64,000 nt of DNA from Paenibacillus sophorae (GTDB taxonomy: Bacteria; Bacillota; Bacilli; Paenibacillales; Paenibacillaceae): NCBI RefSeq assembly GCF_018966525.1, contig NZ_CP076607.1, forward strand, positions 3,596,001-3,660,000. The letters are read 5' to 3'. The notes under the pieces were generated by a model. That model did not search any database, was not told where the DNA came from, and was given only the letters and a program-made list of their open reading frames with translations. The translations under genes were made by a program, and so were the position numbers. The stretch's first letter is position 1. Each line of letters begins with the position of its first letter. Of this stretch, positions 52,321-60,686 are shown one piece after another.

Positions 52321-53139
52321 TTATTTGGTTGCCTTAATCACGGCGGACACAATGTAATTTTCAATGTTAGCGCCGGGAACCCAATCTTTAATAAAAGCTT
52401 TCGATTCATCTTTTGGTTCGATGGAAATATCGGTAAATCCGCTTTGCTTAAGCATGGACTCCAGCGTGCTTATCGATGAGGCGCCGGAAATACAACCAGA
52501 GTATAATTGATCAAGATCAGCCTTGATTTCCGCAGGAAGCTCAGCAGTCGTCACAATGTCTGAAATAGCGAGGCGGCCCCCTGGTTTAAGAACACGAAAT
52601 GCTTCATGGAACACCTGCTGCTTGTCAGGGGACAGGTTAATCACGCAGTTGGAAATAATCACATTTACCGTATCGTCAGCCACGGGCAAATGTTCAATTT
52701 CACCCAAACGGAATTCGGTATTCGTAAAATGGCCCTTAACGGCGTTCTCTCGAGCACGGCTGACCATTTCGGGTGTCATATCCACACCGATGACCTGACC
52801 GGTTTCGCCGACCTGGCGGGAGGCCAAGAAGCAGTCAAATCCCCCGCCGCTGCCCAGATCGAGAACCGTTTCGCCTGCCTGGAGCTCGGCTATGGCTTGC
52901 GGGTTCCCGCATCCCAGACCAAGATTAGCACCTTCAGGTACGGCAGCTAACTCCTCCATGGAATAGCCAAGTTTATTGGAGATCACATTAAAGTCCGTAG
53001 GGGTATCACAGCAACTCGCTGAGCTTATGGAGTTTTCTGCGGAACAGCATGAAGAACTCGATTCGATTTTTCGTACAGCAAACTGTTGATACCGGCTTCT
53101 AACATTTTGGCGAATTTGGTCATTCGTGAGCTTTGTCAT
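52321..53139 (-). CDS. arsM: arsenite S-adenosylmethionine methyltransferase
   Basis: A 272-residue ArsM that methylates As(III). SAM motif I is VLDLGSGGGFDC. The three arsenic-binding Cys of the family are Cys77 (GLGCGNPQ), Cys165 (SNCVINLS) and Cys216 (YSGCISGAS). The N-terminus has additional Cys pairs: Cys31-Cys32 and Cys43-Cys44. It follows a Cys-tail small protein and precedes an ArsN1-like gene. Control is probably by the Cys-rich MarR encoded upstream. Confidence 0.92.
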   Translation of the reverse strand: MTKLTNDQIRQNVRSRYQQFAVRKIESSSSCCSAENSISSASCCDTPTDFNVISNKLGYSMEELAAVPEGANLGLGCGNPQAIAELQAGETVLDLGSGGGFDCFLASRQVGETGQVIGVDMTPEMVSRARENAVKGHFTNTEFRLGEIEHLPVADDTVNVIISNCVINLSPDKQQVFHEAFRVLKPGGRLAISDIVTTAELPAEIKADLDQLYSGCISGASSISTLESMLKQSGFTDISIEPKDESKAFIKDWVPGANIENYIVSAVIKATK

Positions 53140-53184
53140 TGGACAACACTCCTTTAGAATATAATTTTGAAGGCACTTCCCACT

Positions 53185-53364
53185 TTAGCAGCAAGGCTCA
53201 CAGCAAAGATGGGATGAAGGGACAAAAGAGCTTCTTAGAGAAAACCATTTGCTTAAAGAGAAGGTTTTCTGTTGAGGTAATTTCCAAGCGTGCAGAGCCT
53301 TCCTCTGCAGTTCTTTCTCCTGATACTTAATCAAGCACTCCGCAACATAAAGATCTCCTAACAT
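53185..53364 (-). CDS. 59-residue protein with CCEPCC tail
   Basis: A minus-strand frame from ATG 53364 to TAA at 53185-53187. AAGGAGG lies 8 bases upstream on the minus strand. The protein starts MLGDLYVAECLIKYQEKEL, has a basic middle (QRKALHAWKLPQQK) and ends LCCEPCC. It lies between marR and arsM, with a 45-base gap to arsM and a dyad operator upstream, so it is likely in the arsM operon. The double Cys pairs suggest binding of As(III) or another thiophilic metal. I recognise no family. Confidence 0.7.
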   Translation of the reverse strand: MLGDLYVAECLIKYQEKELQRKALHAWKLPQQKTFSLSKWFSLRSSFVPSSHLCCEPCC

Positions 53365-53426
53365 AACATCTGCCTCCTTAGAGAATGTTTATCCTTAAAT
53401 CTTAGTAAAGATTTATAACTTATTAC

Positions 53427-53439
53427 TTGCAATTTGCAA
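53427..53439 (-). promoter_or_regulatory. MarR-type operator before the small Cys protein and arsM
   Basis: TTGCA-ATT-TGCAA is a perfect inverted repeat. It sits inside a ~36-base sequence that closely matches the region around 53944-53956 (TTATAACT...ATTA...TTGCA-N3-TGCAA...TATAAA). Both lie upstream of minus-strand genes and overlap -35-like TTGCAA. Confidence 0.65.
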
Positions 53440-53456
53440 TTATAAACCAAGAGAAA

Positions 53457-53906
53457 TCACCCGGTTACGGGTGCGCAGCATCTGCTTGATTTCCCCATAG
53501 CCTCATTAAAAAGCTTAACCGAGCGCAACACGGTTTCTTTCTCAAACTCCGTCATGTACGAGAAAACTTCGTCCAGATAATCATTCATTTTTTGATCAAT
53601 TATGCCGGCGATCATTTTGCCTTCCGTGGTTAGGGAGAGGGTATACACCCGCCGATCGTTAGGATCGGGCGTTTTCATAACCAAGTTCATATTTATGAGA
53701 GATTGTACTTGCCGACTAAAGGTCGTTATTTCTGTGCCTAGTGCTTCTGCAACTTGTTGCATGGAGGGCTTATGCCGGCGATCAATTTCATAAAGTAAGT
53801 GACTTTGGGCTAAAGAGATATCGCAGCCGCCAACCGAACAGCAATATTTATTGAGTAGACCAAAGCGCCGGGTCATGATTTGAAATAATTCTCGTGCATT
53901 TTCCAT
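53457..53906 (-). CDS. Cys-rich MarR-family regulator
   Basis: A 149-residue MarR protein with a winged helix (PSMQQVAEALGTEITTFSRQV). Cys residues stand in pairs: Cys22-Cys23 with Cys28 near the N-terminus, and Cys143-Cys144 at the C-terminus. MarR proteins often use Cys to sense oxidants; paired Cys next to arsM suggests sensing of As(III). It is likely the repressor of its own gene and of the small protein-arsM-arsN1 operon through the two TTGCA-N3-TGCAA sites. Confidence 0.8.
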   Translation of the reverse strand: MENARELFQIMTRRFGLLNKYCCSVGGCDISLAQSHLLYEIDRRHKPSMQQVAEALGTEITTFSRQVQSLINMNLVMKTPDPNDRRVYTLSLTTEGKMIAGIIDQKMNDYLDEVFSYMTEFEKETVLRSVKLFNEAMGKSSRCCAPVTG

Positions 53907-53943
53907 TTTGTCTCACCTCGTGATTTAGTTATAACTCATTAAT

Positions 53944-53956
53944 TTGCATAGTGCAA
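53944..53956 (-). promoter_or_regulatory. MarR-type operator in the marR/SDR intergenic region
   Basis: TTGCA-TAG-TGCAA inverted repeat, the second copy of the site at 53427. On the minus strand TTGCAC-N16-TTATAA gives a promoter for marR. The divergent SDR gene might also be controlled from here. Confidence 0.65.
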
Positions 53957-54055
53957 GTATAAATCTTATTTTTTTCTGCTAATTATTGTATGATACTAAA
54001 GTTGGCAAATGAAATGATATGCTAAACGAAAATAATATTGAGGTGTGTGGTTAAC

Positions 54056-54784
54056 ATGAATTTTACAGGTAAAACGATTCTAGTCTCTGGCTCCGCTTCA
54101 GGAATAGGAAGGAGTTGTGCAGAATTATTACTTGAAAATGGGGCTTCTGTTGTGGGGTTAGATATTAACCAGAGCACCATAACGAATGAACGTTATAGAC
54201 ACTATCCTATCGACATTAGAGATGAACACAAAGTAACCGACGCGATTGATGAAATTGAAGCGTTGTATGGAAAGATTGACGGACTGGCCAACTGTGCAGG
54301 CGTATATGCAAGTTCAGTACCCTTCTATGAACTAAACATGGAGGATTGGAATAAAGTTATCTCTACAAATCTAACCGGACTATTTATCCTTACAAAACAT
54401 GCTGCCAAAAAAATGATAAAAAACAATAGGGGTACCATTGTAAACATTAGTTGTATAAGGTCAAAAATATTTAGACCAGATATGGCAGACTATGCCGCCT
54501 CCAAGGGAGGGGTGGTCGCATTGACATCGGCAATGGCATTGGATTTACAGGACTACAACATAAGAGTGAACTCGGTTGCACCCGGATTTACATACACGGG
54601 AATGACAGCAGATGCCTTTGACAATCCGGAAGTAAAGGCCTATTCGGAAACGCTCATACCCGCCCGCAAAATCGCATCATCGGCGGATATTGCAAAGGTC
54701 ATTTTATTTTTGTTATCAGATATGGCCGATTATATAAACGGCGAAACCATATTTGTTGACGGAGGCTTTAAAATATCCAAATGA
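54056..54784 (+). CDS. short-chain dehydrogenase/reductase
   Basis: A 242-residue SDR: SGSASGIG cofactor loop (residues 12-19), NCAGVY, and the catalytic Tyr and Lys in DYAASKGG. The C-terminal part ends with IFVDGGF. ATG 54056 is about 10 bases after GAGGTG. Divergent from marR. Substrate is unknown. Confidence 0.8.
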   Translation: MNFTGKTILVSGSASGIGRSCAELLLENGASVVGLDINQSTITNERYRHYPIDIRDEHKVTDAIDEIEALYGKIDGLANCAGVYASSVPFYELNMEDWNKVISTNLTGLFILTKHAAKKMIKNNRGTIVNISCIRSKIFRPDMADYAASKGGVVALTSAMALDLQDYNIRVNSVAPGFTYTGMTADAFDNPEVKAYSETLIPARKIASSADIAKVILFLLSDMADYINGETIFVDGGFKISK

Positions 54785-54821
54785 AGCTAAATAGAGCTAT
54801 TGAAGGACTGTATATCAGCTA

Positions 54822-54850
54822 TTGCTTATATAAGAACATAGTTATATAAT
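54822..54850 (+). promoter_or_regulatory. ars operon promoter
   Basis: TTGCTT (54822-54827) and TATAAT (54845-54850), 17 bases apart. Two TTATATAA half sites (54826-54833 and 54842-54849) lie in and around the spacer and are the probable ArsR operator. Confidence 0.65.
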
Positions 54851-54873
54851 GATGAAGCGAAAGGGGGCGGAGC

Positions 54874-55218
54874 ATGAGCTTTGAAATGGATGATTTAGAC
54901 GAAGTATCACAGACGTTGAAGCTTTTGGGAGACAAGACAAGGCTGACAATCATGAAGCTTCTGGAGAAGCAGGAATGCTGTGTATGCGAGCTCGTTGAAA
55001 TTTTCAAAACGAGTCAGCCGTCGGTCAGCCAGCATTTACGAAAGCTTAAGGATGCCGGTCTTGTTAAGGAAAATCGGAAAGGCCAATGGATTTTTTATTC
55101 AATGAATCCAAACAGTCCTCAACATGAGTTAATTCAACAATTGATCGCCTTCGTTCCTTCACAAGATCATGAGCTGGAAGAACTGAATAAGAAGGGCCTG
55201 AGAATTTCATGTAATTAA
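54874..55218 (+). CDS. arsR: ArsR-family arsenite-responsive repressor
   Basis: A 114-residue ArsR with the metal loop ECCVCEL (Cys35, Cys36, Cys38) at the recognition helix and a winged helix (SQPSVSQHLRKLKDAGLV). First gene of the ars operon; ribosome site AAAGGGGG. Arsenite binding should release it from the promoter at 54822-54850. Confidence 0.92.
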   Translation: MSFEMDDLDEVSQTLKLLGDKTRLTIMKLLEKQECCVCELVEIFKTSQPSVSQHLRKLKDAGLVKENRKGQWIFYSMNPNSPQHELIQQLIAFVPSQDHELEELNKKGLRISCN

Positions 55219-55233
55219 ATGGAGGTCAGCGGA

Positions 55234-56529
55234 TTGGTTTCGGTACTGTTAGCGAGTTTCATTTTTGTTGTTACTTTAATCTTTGTCATTTGGCAGCCCC
55301 GGAATTTATCGATTGGATGGTCGGCCTGCGGCGGAGCCGTGTTGGCTCTGCTTGCAGGCGTAGTGAGTTTTAATGATGTACTCGATGTGACCCTGATTGT
55401 GTGGAATGCCACGTTAGCTTTTATTGCGATCATTCTCATTTCCTTAATCCTCGATAAAATTGGCTTTTTCGAATGGGCTGCCCTACATATGGCCAGAGCC
55501 GCGCGGGGGAATGGAATTCGGATGTTCATCTATGTCACTATTCTTGGCGCGGTTGTGGCCGCATTTTTTGCCAATGACGGGGCGGCGCTTATCCTTACTC
55601 CGATTGTGCTGGCCATGGTGCGTGCGCTGAATTTTGATGAGAAAAAGGTGTTTCCGTTCATCATCGCCAGCGGATTTATTGCGGATACAACCTCACTGCC
55701 CCTCGTCGTCAGTAATCTGGTTAATATCGTTTCCGCTGATTTCTTCGGGGTGACCTTTATGGAATATGCGGGGCATATGATTATTCCTACCTTGTTTTCG
55801 CTTACTGCCAGTATTCTGGTGCTGTTCATTTTCTTCCGTACAAGTATCCCGAGACAATTTGACAGCTCTCAGTTAAAAAATCCTGAAGAGGCCATCAAAG
55901 ACAAGAAGATGTTCAAGTTATCCTGTCTTGTCCTTGCTGTTCTTCTGGTCGGTTACTTCGTCAGTGAATTCCTGAACATTCCGGTTTCCGTGGTAGCGGG
56001 GATCATCGCGATCTTTTTCTTGCTCATGGCAAGAAGAAGTCCTTTCGTACCCACAATGGAAGTGGTCAAAGGGGCGCCTTGGGCGATCGTGTTCTTTTCC
56101 ATCGGGATGTATGTCGTGGTGTACGGGCTGCGAAATGCCGGTCTTACGGATGTCCTGGCTAATGTGATTCAAGGCGCTGCCAATCAAGGTCTATTCGTAG
56201 CAACGATGGGCATGGGCTTTATTGCAGCGATCATTTCATCGGTGATGAATAATATGCCTACGGTCATGATTGATGCGCTTGCCATTAATGCAACACACAC
56301 GACAGGAATCATTAAAGATGCTTTAGTTTACGCGAATGTCATCGGTTCGGACTTAGGGCCGAAGATTACGCCGATCGGTTCGCTGGCTACCCTGCTGTGG
56401 CTGCATGTGCTTTCGGCCAAAGGTGTGAAGATCTCTTGGGGGACATATTTTAGAACAGGCATCATCCTAACCATCCCTACCTTGTTTATCACCCTTTTGG
56501 GCCTCTATTTAAGGTTAACCCTATTTTAA
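55234..56529 (+). CDS. arsB: ArsB-type arsenite efflux transporter
   Basis: About 431 residues with 11-12 membrane helices, ArsB/NhaD superfamily. It has FANDGAALILTPIVLAM in the conserved central region and VIGSDLGPKITPIGSLATLLWL near the end, both typical of ArsB. I start at TTG 55234, which is 9 bases after GGAGG; ATG 55219 just after the arsR stop is the alternative. It exports arsenite with ArsA energy. Confidence 0.9.
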   Translation: MVSVLLASFIFVVTLIFVIWQPRNLSIGWSACGGAVLALLAGVVSFNDVLDVTLIVWNATLAFIAIILISLILDKIGFFEWAALHMARAARGNGIRMFIYVTILGAVVAAFFANDGAALILTPIVLAMVRALNFDEKKVFPFIIASGFIADTTSLPLVVSNLVNIVSADFFGVTFMEYAGHMIIPTLFSLTASILVLFIFFRTSIPRQFDSSQLKNPEEAIKDKKMFKLSCLVLAVLLVGYFVSEFLNIPVSVVAGIIAIFFLLMARRSPFVPTMEVVKGAPWAIVFFSIGMYVVVYGLRNAGLTDVLANVIQGAANQGLFVATMGMGFIAAIISSVMNNMPTVMIDALAINATHTTGIIKDALVYANVIGSDLGPKITPIGSLATLLWLHVLSAKGVKISWGTYFRTGIILTIPTLFITLLGLYLRLTLF

Positions 56530-56550
56530 ATTTAAAGGAGATTATTGCGG

Positions 56551-56970
56551 ATGGACAAGAAAACCATTTACTTTTTGTGTACAGGAAATTCCTGTCGGAG
56601 CCAGATGGCGGAAGGCTGGGCAAAGAAATACCTGAGTGATGGCTGGAATATTTACAGCGCCGGTATTGAGGCCCATGGTCTAAATCCGAAAGCTGTACAA
56701 GCCATGAGTGAAGTGGGCATTGATATTTCGGGACAAACCTCCGATATTATTGATCCGGAGCTGCTGAATAACGCTGATCTGGTTGTCACGTTATGCGGAG
56801 ATGCCGCAGATAAATGCCCGATTACCCCTCCGAAAGTGAAACGTGAACATTGGGGATTCGACGATCCAGCCAAGGCGCAAGGAACGGAAGAAGAGAAATG
56901 GGCGGTATTCCAGCGGGTCCGTGACCAGGTCGGAGCACGCATTAAACAATTTGCTGAAACCGGCGAATAA
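56551..56970 (+). CDS. arsC: thioredoxin-coupled arsenate reductase
   Basis: A 139-residue ArsC of the low-molecular-weight phosphatase fold. P-loop is CTGNSCR with Cys10; the redox relay Cys82 and Cys89 are in LCGDAADKC. Start ATG 56551, 9 bases after AAAGGAG. Reduces arsenate to arsenite for export. Confidence 0.95.
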   Translation: MDKKTIYFLCTGNSCRSQMAEGWAKKYLSDGWNIYSAGIEAHGLNPKAVQAMSEVGIDISGQTSDIIDPELLNNADLVVTLCGDAADKCPITPPKVKREHWGFDDPAKAQGTEEEKWAVFQRVRDQVGARIKQFAETGE

Positions 56971-57029
56971 TGAATCGTCCGGCCGGGAGAGATCCCGGCT
57001 TCTTTTTCAAAGAAGGGAGAATTGGGTTT

Positions 57030-57392
57030 ATGAAGTCTATAGAGATTTATGATCCGGCTATGTGCTGCTCCACAGGAGTATGCGGCCCTGTTGTTGACCC
57101 GGAATTAATCCGCATCTCAGCGGTGGTTCATCATTTGAAGAAGAAAGAATTCAACGTGTCCAGATATAATTTGACCAGTGAGCCGGATGCCTTTGTAGTC
57201 AATCATGTGATAAAACAGTTGCTTACTGACGAAGGACCGGATGTATTGCCCGTCATTCTATTAGATGGACAATTGGTTAAGAAACAAAGCTATCCTTCGA
57301 ATGAAGAACTGGAAGAATGGACAGGAATCCCGGCATCCGAGCTTACCCAGAAACCTAAGGTGCGTATAGAGCTGAAATTGAAATCAAAATAA
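57030..57392 (+). CDS. arsD: arsenic metallochaperone ArsD
   Basis: A 120-residue ArsD. Arsenic-binding Cys12, Cys13 and Cys18 are in MCCSTGVCGP, the same numbering as the plasmid R773 protein. It delivers As(III) to ArsA. The true start is ATG 57030 (behind AAGGGAG); the longer frame from 56970 adds a non-conserved leader. Confidence 0.93.
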   Translation: MKSIEIYDPAMCCSTGVCGPVVDPELIRISAVVHHLKKKEFNVSRYNLTSEPDAFVVNHVIKQLLTDEGPDVLPVILLDGQLVKKQSYPSNEELEEWTGIPASELTQKPKVRIELKLKSK

Positions 57393-57409
57393 GGGAAGGA
57401 AGGATCGAC

Positions 57410-59179
57410 ATGTCCACCCGGTTTGATCCATTAGCCATCCTGCGCACTCCATATTTGTTCTTTACAGGCAAAGGAGGGGTAGGCAAAACTTCAACGGCCT
57501 GTGCAGCGGCGGTAGCGCTGGCCGACTCGGGTAAACGGGTTCTGCTTGTTAGCACCGATCCCGCCTCCAACCTGCAGGATGTCTTTGGCATGGAGCTCTC
57601 CAATCATCCGGCTGCGATTGAGAGTGTTCCTAATCTTTTTGCCGCGAATTTAGATCCGGAGATGGCAGTGGAAGAGTATAAAGCGAAAGTGGTCGCTCCC
57701 TACCGGGGGATCTTGCCCGATTCGGTGATCTCCACGATGGAAGAACAGTTGTCAGGGGCATGTACCGTAGAAATCGCTGCTTTCGATGAGTTTACGACCC
57801 TCCTGACCGGTGAACAATTGAGATCTCAATTTGATCATATCCTGTTTGATACCGCGCCCACAGGCCACACGCTGCGCCTCCTTCAGCTGCCGGCCGCATG
57901 GAACGGATTTCTGGAAGAAAGCACTCACGGGGCTTCCTGTTTAGGTCCCCTGGCCGGGCTGGAGCGCAAGAAGGATGTCTACGAGCAGGCTGTACGGACG
58001 TTATCAGATCACCTTGAAACGACTTTGGTGCTAGTAACACGCCCTGATCGGACTCCTCTGCTGGAAGCGGCAAGGGCTGCTCAGGAACTCCGGGAGATCG
58101 GCGTCACCCATCAAATAATGATCGTTAACGGCCTGCTTCAAAAGCCGGAGTCAGAGGACCCGATTTCGTCGGGGCTGTATGAGCGGCAGCAGACCGCTTT
58201 ACGCGAGATGCCTGAAGCACTCACAAATCTGTCTGTATTCCATATTCCGCTGGTCGCGTTCAATATCCTGGGAGTCGCTAGTATGCGGCAACTCTTTAAA
58301 CCGACTGAGCCTGTTTCTCTTGAAGCTGCGCTCAAGGAAGCGCCGCCCCGTTTGCCGTCTCTCTCTGCCCTGATCGACGATGTCGAGCAAGCCGGCATCC
58401 GTATATTGTTCACGATGGGCAAAGGCGGGGTGGGTAAAACAACCGTCGCTTCCGCTCTGGCCGTCGGTTTGGCGGAACGTGGTCATAACGTGCACCTCAG
58501 CACAACGGACCCCGCAGCCCACATCGAGACCCTATTTGGCACGGATGCCGGATTGATATCTCTAAGCAGAATTGATCCTAAGGCTGAAGTTGATCAATAT
58601 CGGCAAGAGGTGATCAACCAGAATGCCGAACTCCTCGATGAAGAAGGCCTTGCTGTTCTTGAGGAGGACTTACGGTCACCCTGTACGGAAGAAATTGCTG
58701 TATTCCGGGCTTTTGCTGAGCTCGTTGAACGATCACAAGACCAGATCGTTGTCATTGATACCGCACCTACCGGCCATACACTCCTCTTGCTGGATGCCAG
58801 CGAGGAATATCATAAAGAAGTCGCCCGTTCTACAGGTTTGGTCCCGGATTCAGTTCGAAAGCTTCTCCCAAGGCTCCGTAATGCTAAGGAAACGGCAGTA
58901 GTTATCGTAACTTTAGCAGAAGCAACTCCTTTTTATGAAGCGTCCCGGCTGGAGGAAGACTTGAAGCGCGCCGAAATCTCCGTAAGATGGTGGACTATCA
59001 ACCAGAGTTTGGCTGCTTCCGGAACAGAGGAACCGGTATTGAAAGGCAGAGCCGTGGCAGAGGTTCCATGGATTCGGGAAATCAACAAAAGGGCCGGCGG
59101 TCAGACGGTAATCATTCCTTGGAGGCCGAAAGAGATCCGCGGAGTAGAGCAGTTGACGGAACTTGCACACCTTCATTAA
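57410..59179 (+). CDS. arsA: ArsA arsenite-stimulated ATPase
   Basis: A 589-residue two-domain ATPase. Each half has a deviant Walker A (GKGGVGKT at residues 20-27 and again at about 338) and a DTAPTGHT motif. The metal-binding Cys are in SGACTVE, GASCLGP and SPCTEE. It energises ArsB and gets As(III) from ArsD. The gene follows arsD by 17 bases. Confidence 0.95.
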   Translation: MSTRFDPLAILRTPYLFFTGKGGVGKTSTACAAAVALADSGKRVLLVSTDPASNLQDVFGMELSNHPAAIESVPNLFAANLDPEMAVEEYKAKVVAPYRGILPDSVISTMEEQLSGACTVEIAAFDEFTTLLTGEQLRSQFDHILFDTAPTGHTLRLLQLPAAWNGFLEESTHGASCLGPLAGLERKKDVYEQAVRTLSDHLETTLVLVTRPDRTPLLEAARAAQELREIGVTHQIMIVNGLLQKPESEDPISSGLYERQQTALREMPEALTNLSVFHIPLVAFNILGVASMRQLFKPTEPVSLEAALKEAPPRLPSLSALIDDVEQAGIRILFTMGKGGVGKTTVASALAVGLAERGHNVHLSTTDPAAHIETLFGTDAGLISLSRIDPKAEVDQYRQEVINQNAELLDEEGLAVLEEDLRSPCTEEIAVFRAFAELVERSQDQIVVIDTAPTGHTLLLLDASEEYHKEVARSTGLVPDSVRKLLPRLRNAKETAVVIVTLAEATPFYEASRLEEDLKRAEISVRWWTINQSLAASGTEEPVLKGRAVAEVPWIREINKRAGGQTVIIPWRPKEIRGVEQLTELAHLH

Positions 59180-59242
59180 AGGTTAAGGTGAGAAAAAAGG
59201 TTATGCAATTTTATTTAACAGATTAACAAAAGGGAGATTCCT

Positions 59243-59677
59243 ATGACTAAATCTTATCAAGCTTTGGTAGCAGACAAAATTTATTTTGGCGGAGCTCAAG
59301 ATGTTGAACAAATGGTTACGGAGGAAGGCGTCGAGGTCGTAGTAGATCTGCGTGAAGAGGCGGAAGAATGTGCGTATGTGGCAGATACCGTTCAGTGGAT
59401 TAAAGTGCCTTTGGGAGACCATGCAACAGAGCCGGAAGAAGAACTCTTCCGCACGGCAATTCAGGAAGTGGTAGGCGCTTATCGAGCAGGAAAGAAAGTT
59501 GCCTTTCACTGTGGCGGGGGAAAAGGACGCACGGGTACTGTGGCAGTCGGAACACTGCGTGAATTGGGGCTTGCCGAGTCTTTGGAAGAAGCCGAAAAAC
59601 AAGCAAAAGCCATACGGCCCATCATCGCTGTAAAGCCAATTCAATGGGAATCGTTAAGAGCGATCTATCCTAATTAA
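59243..59677 (+). CDS. dual-specificity-type protein phosphatase
   Basis: A 144-residue phosphatase with the active loop HCGGGKGRTG (Cys90, Arg96) and an N-terminal strand typical of cyclin/DSP-type phosphatases (DKIYFGGAQD, EVVVDLREEAEE). It is the last gene of the ars operon. Its role in arsenic resistance is unknown; arsenate competition at a phosphatase is possible, but not shown. Confidence 0.8.
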   Translation: MTKSYQALVADKIYFGGAQDVEQMVTEEGVEVVVDLREEAEECAYVADTVQWIKVPLGDHATEPEEELFRTAIQEVVGAYRAGKKVAFHCGGGKGRTGTVAVGTLRELGLAESLEEAEKQAKAIRPIIAVKPIQWESLRAIYPN

Positions 59678-59698
59678 GCGTTTACTTTAGATGTGTAG

Positions 59699-59738
59699 AA
59701 GAGACTATTTTCAAGACAGGAATAGTCTCTTTGTCATT
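59699..59738 (+). terminator. intrinsic terminator after the ars operon
   Basis: AAGAGACTATT (59699-59709) and AATAGTCTCTT (59721-59731) form a perfect 11-base stem followed by T-rich sequence. Confidence 0.8.
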
Positions 59739-59886
59739 TTATTGTTATATGAAGTTATATATGAATCTGAATGCAATTGAAAAAACAAATTGAGCTGACC
59801 AAATGATCCGAAAATAGTATGATGAATTCATAAACAAAAGGAGGTGCTTGCTAGGGAATACAACGTAAGTAATGCTTCGATTTTTT

Positions 59887-59916
59887 TTGGACATTATAGA
59901 CTGAATAGTCTATAAT
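59887..59916 (+). promoter_or_regulatory. promoter with GACT-N4-AGTC operator
   Basis: TTGGAC (59887-59892) and TATAAT (59911-59916), 18-base spacer. GACTGAATAGTC (59899-59910) lies in the spacer. The same dyad is found at 63216, 63428 and 63643. Confidence 0.65.
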
Positions 59917-59950
59917 ATATTGGTTACCACCAAAAAATCGAGGGATTTAT

Positions 59951-60180
59951 ATGTTAACAAATGATCAAACCCAAGAAGCAGTTCGCGAAAGAGCACAGGA
60001 AGTATTCCGCAATCATCTGAAACATCTGTCGGGCGGGGATATTAAGGCATGGGTTGAATTGTGGGATGAGAACGGGGTACTGGAGTTCCCTTACGGTCCT
60101 GCAGGTTTCCCGGAAATGAAGGAAGGCAAGGCAGATCTCTACGACTACATGCAGAATTTTCCGAAGCACTTCGAAGTCCA
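59951..60180 (+). pseudogene. SnoaL-like protein, 3' end lost
   Basis: The frame begins with a SnoaL/NTF2-type protein: AVRERAQEVFRNHLKHLSGGD, AWVELWDENGVLEFPYGP, and DLYDYMQNFPKHFEVQ. At about residue 76 it ends in an unrelated frame and stops at 60205. Such proteins are usually ~130-140 residues. The next bases belong to a gamma carbonic anhydrase gene without its start, so a deletion has fused two genes out of frame. The operator-bearing promoter upstream still fits the intact SnoaL gene. Confidence 0.75.
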
Positions 60181-60182
60181 GT

Positions 60183-60644
60183 ATTATTGGCGATGTTACC
60201 ATTGAGGAAGGCAGCAGTATCTGGTTCGGCGCAGTATTGCGGGGAGATGTGGGACCGATCCGAATCGGGAAAAATAACAGTATCCAGGATAACTGCGTCA
60301 TTCACATGTCAGAATCCGGGACTTTTATCGGTAATAACAATACGATTGGACATGGCGCGATTCTGCATAATTGTATGATTGGAAATGATAATGTTATCGG
60401 TATGAACGCTGTAGTGCTCGACGGGACAACGATTGAGAATGAGAATGTCATTGCAGCAGGCAGTGTCATTACAGGTAATAGCAAAATTACAAACCGGCAG
60501 CTTGTTGCAGGTTCCCCGGGACAAGTCAAAAAAGAATTATCCGGCAATTCTCTTTGGTGGGTACAAGAAAGTTCAAAACAATATTTGAAACTGGTAGAAC
60601 GCTACGATAATCAATATAAATATACAAGCGCCCTAAAATCGTAA
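60183..60644 (+). pseudogene. gamma carbonic anhydrase (YrdA-like), 5' end lost
   Basis: From ATT 60183, in the +1 frame relative to the SnoaL fragment, the sequence reads as gamma carbonic anhydrase: IIGDVTIEEGSSIWFGAV, RGDVGPIRIG and IGHGAILHN. Left-handed beta-helix hexapeptide repeats and the three zinc His (CVIH, IGH, LH) are kept. About 25 residues of the N-terminus and the start codon are missing. Internal GTG or TTG starts could give a shorter product, but no ribosome site is evident. Confidence 0.75.
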
Positions 60645-60686
60645 TGATGCTCAAGTCACCTTATGCCAAGATTTAGAGGTAAGCCG

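Noticed and set aside
53133..53330. 65-codon plus-strand frame between arsM and marR
   Set aside because: It is antisense to the 59-residue Cys-tail protein, which has the better ribosome site and operon context.
57410..59179. ArsA as an unusual gene fusion
   Set aside because: Two ATPase halves are the normal form of ArsA.
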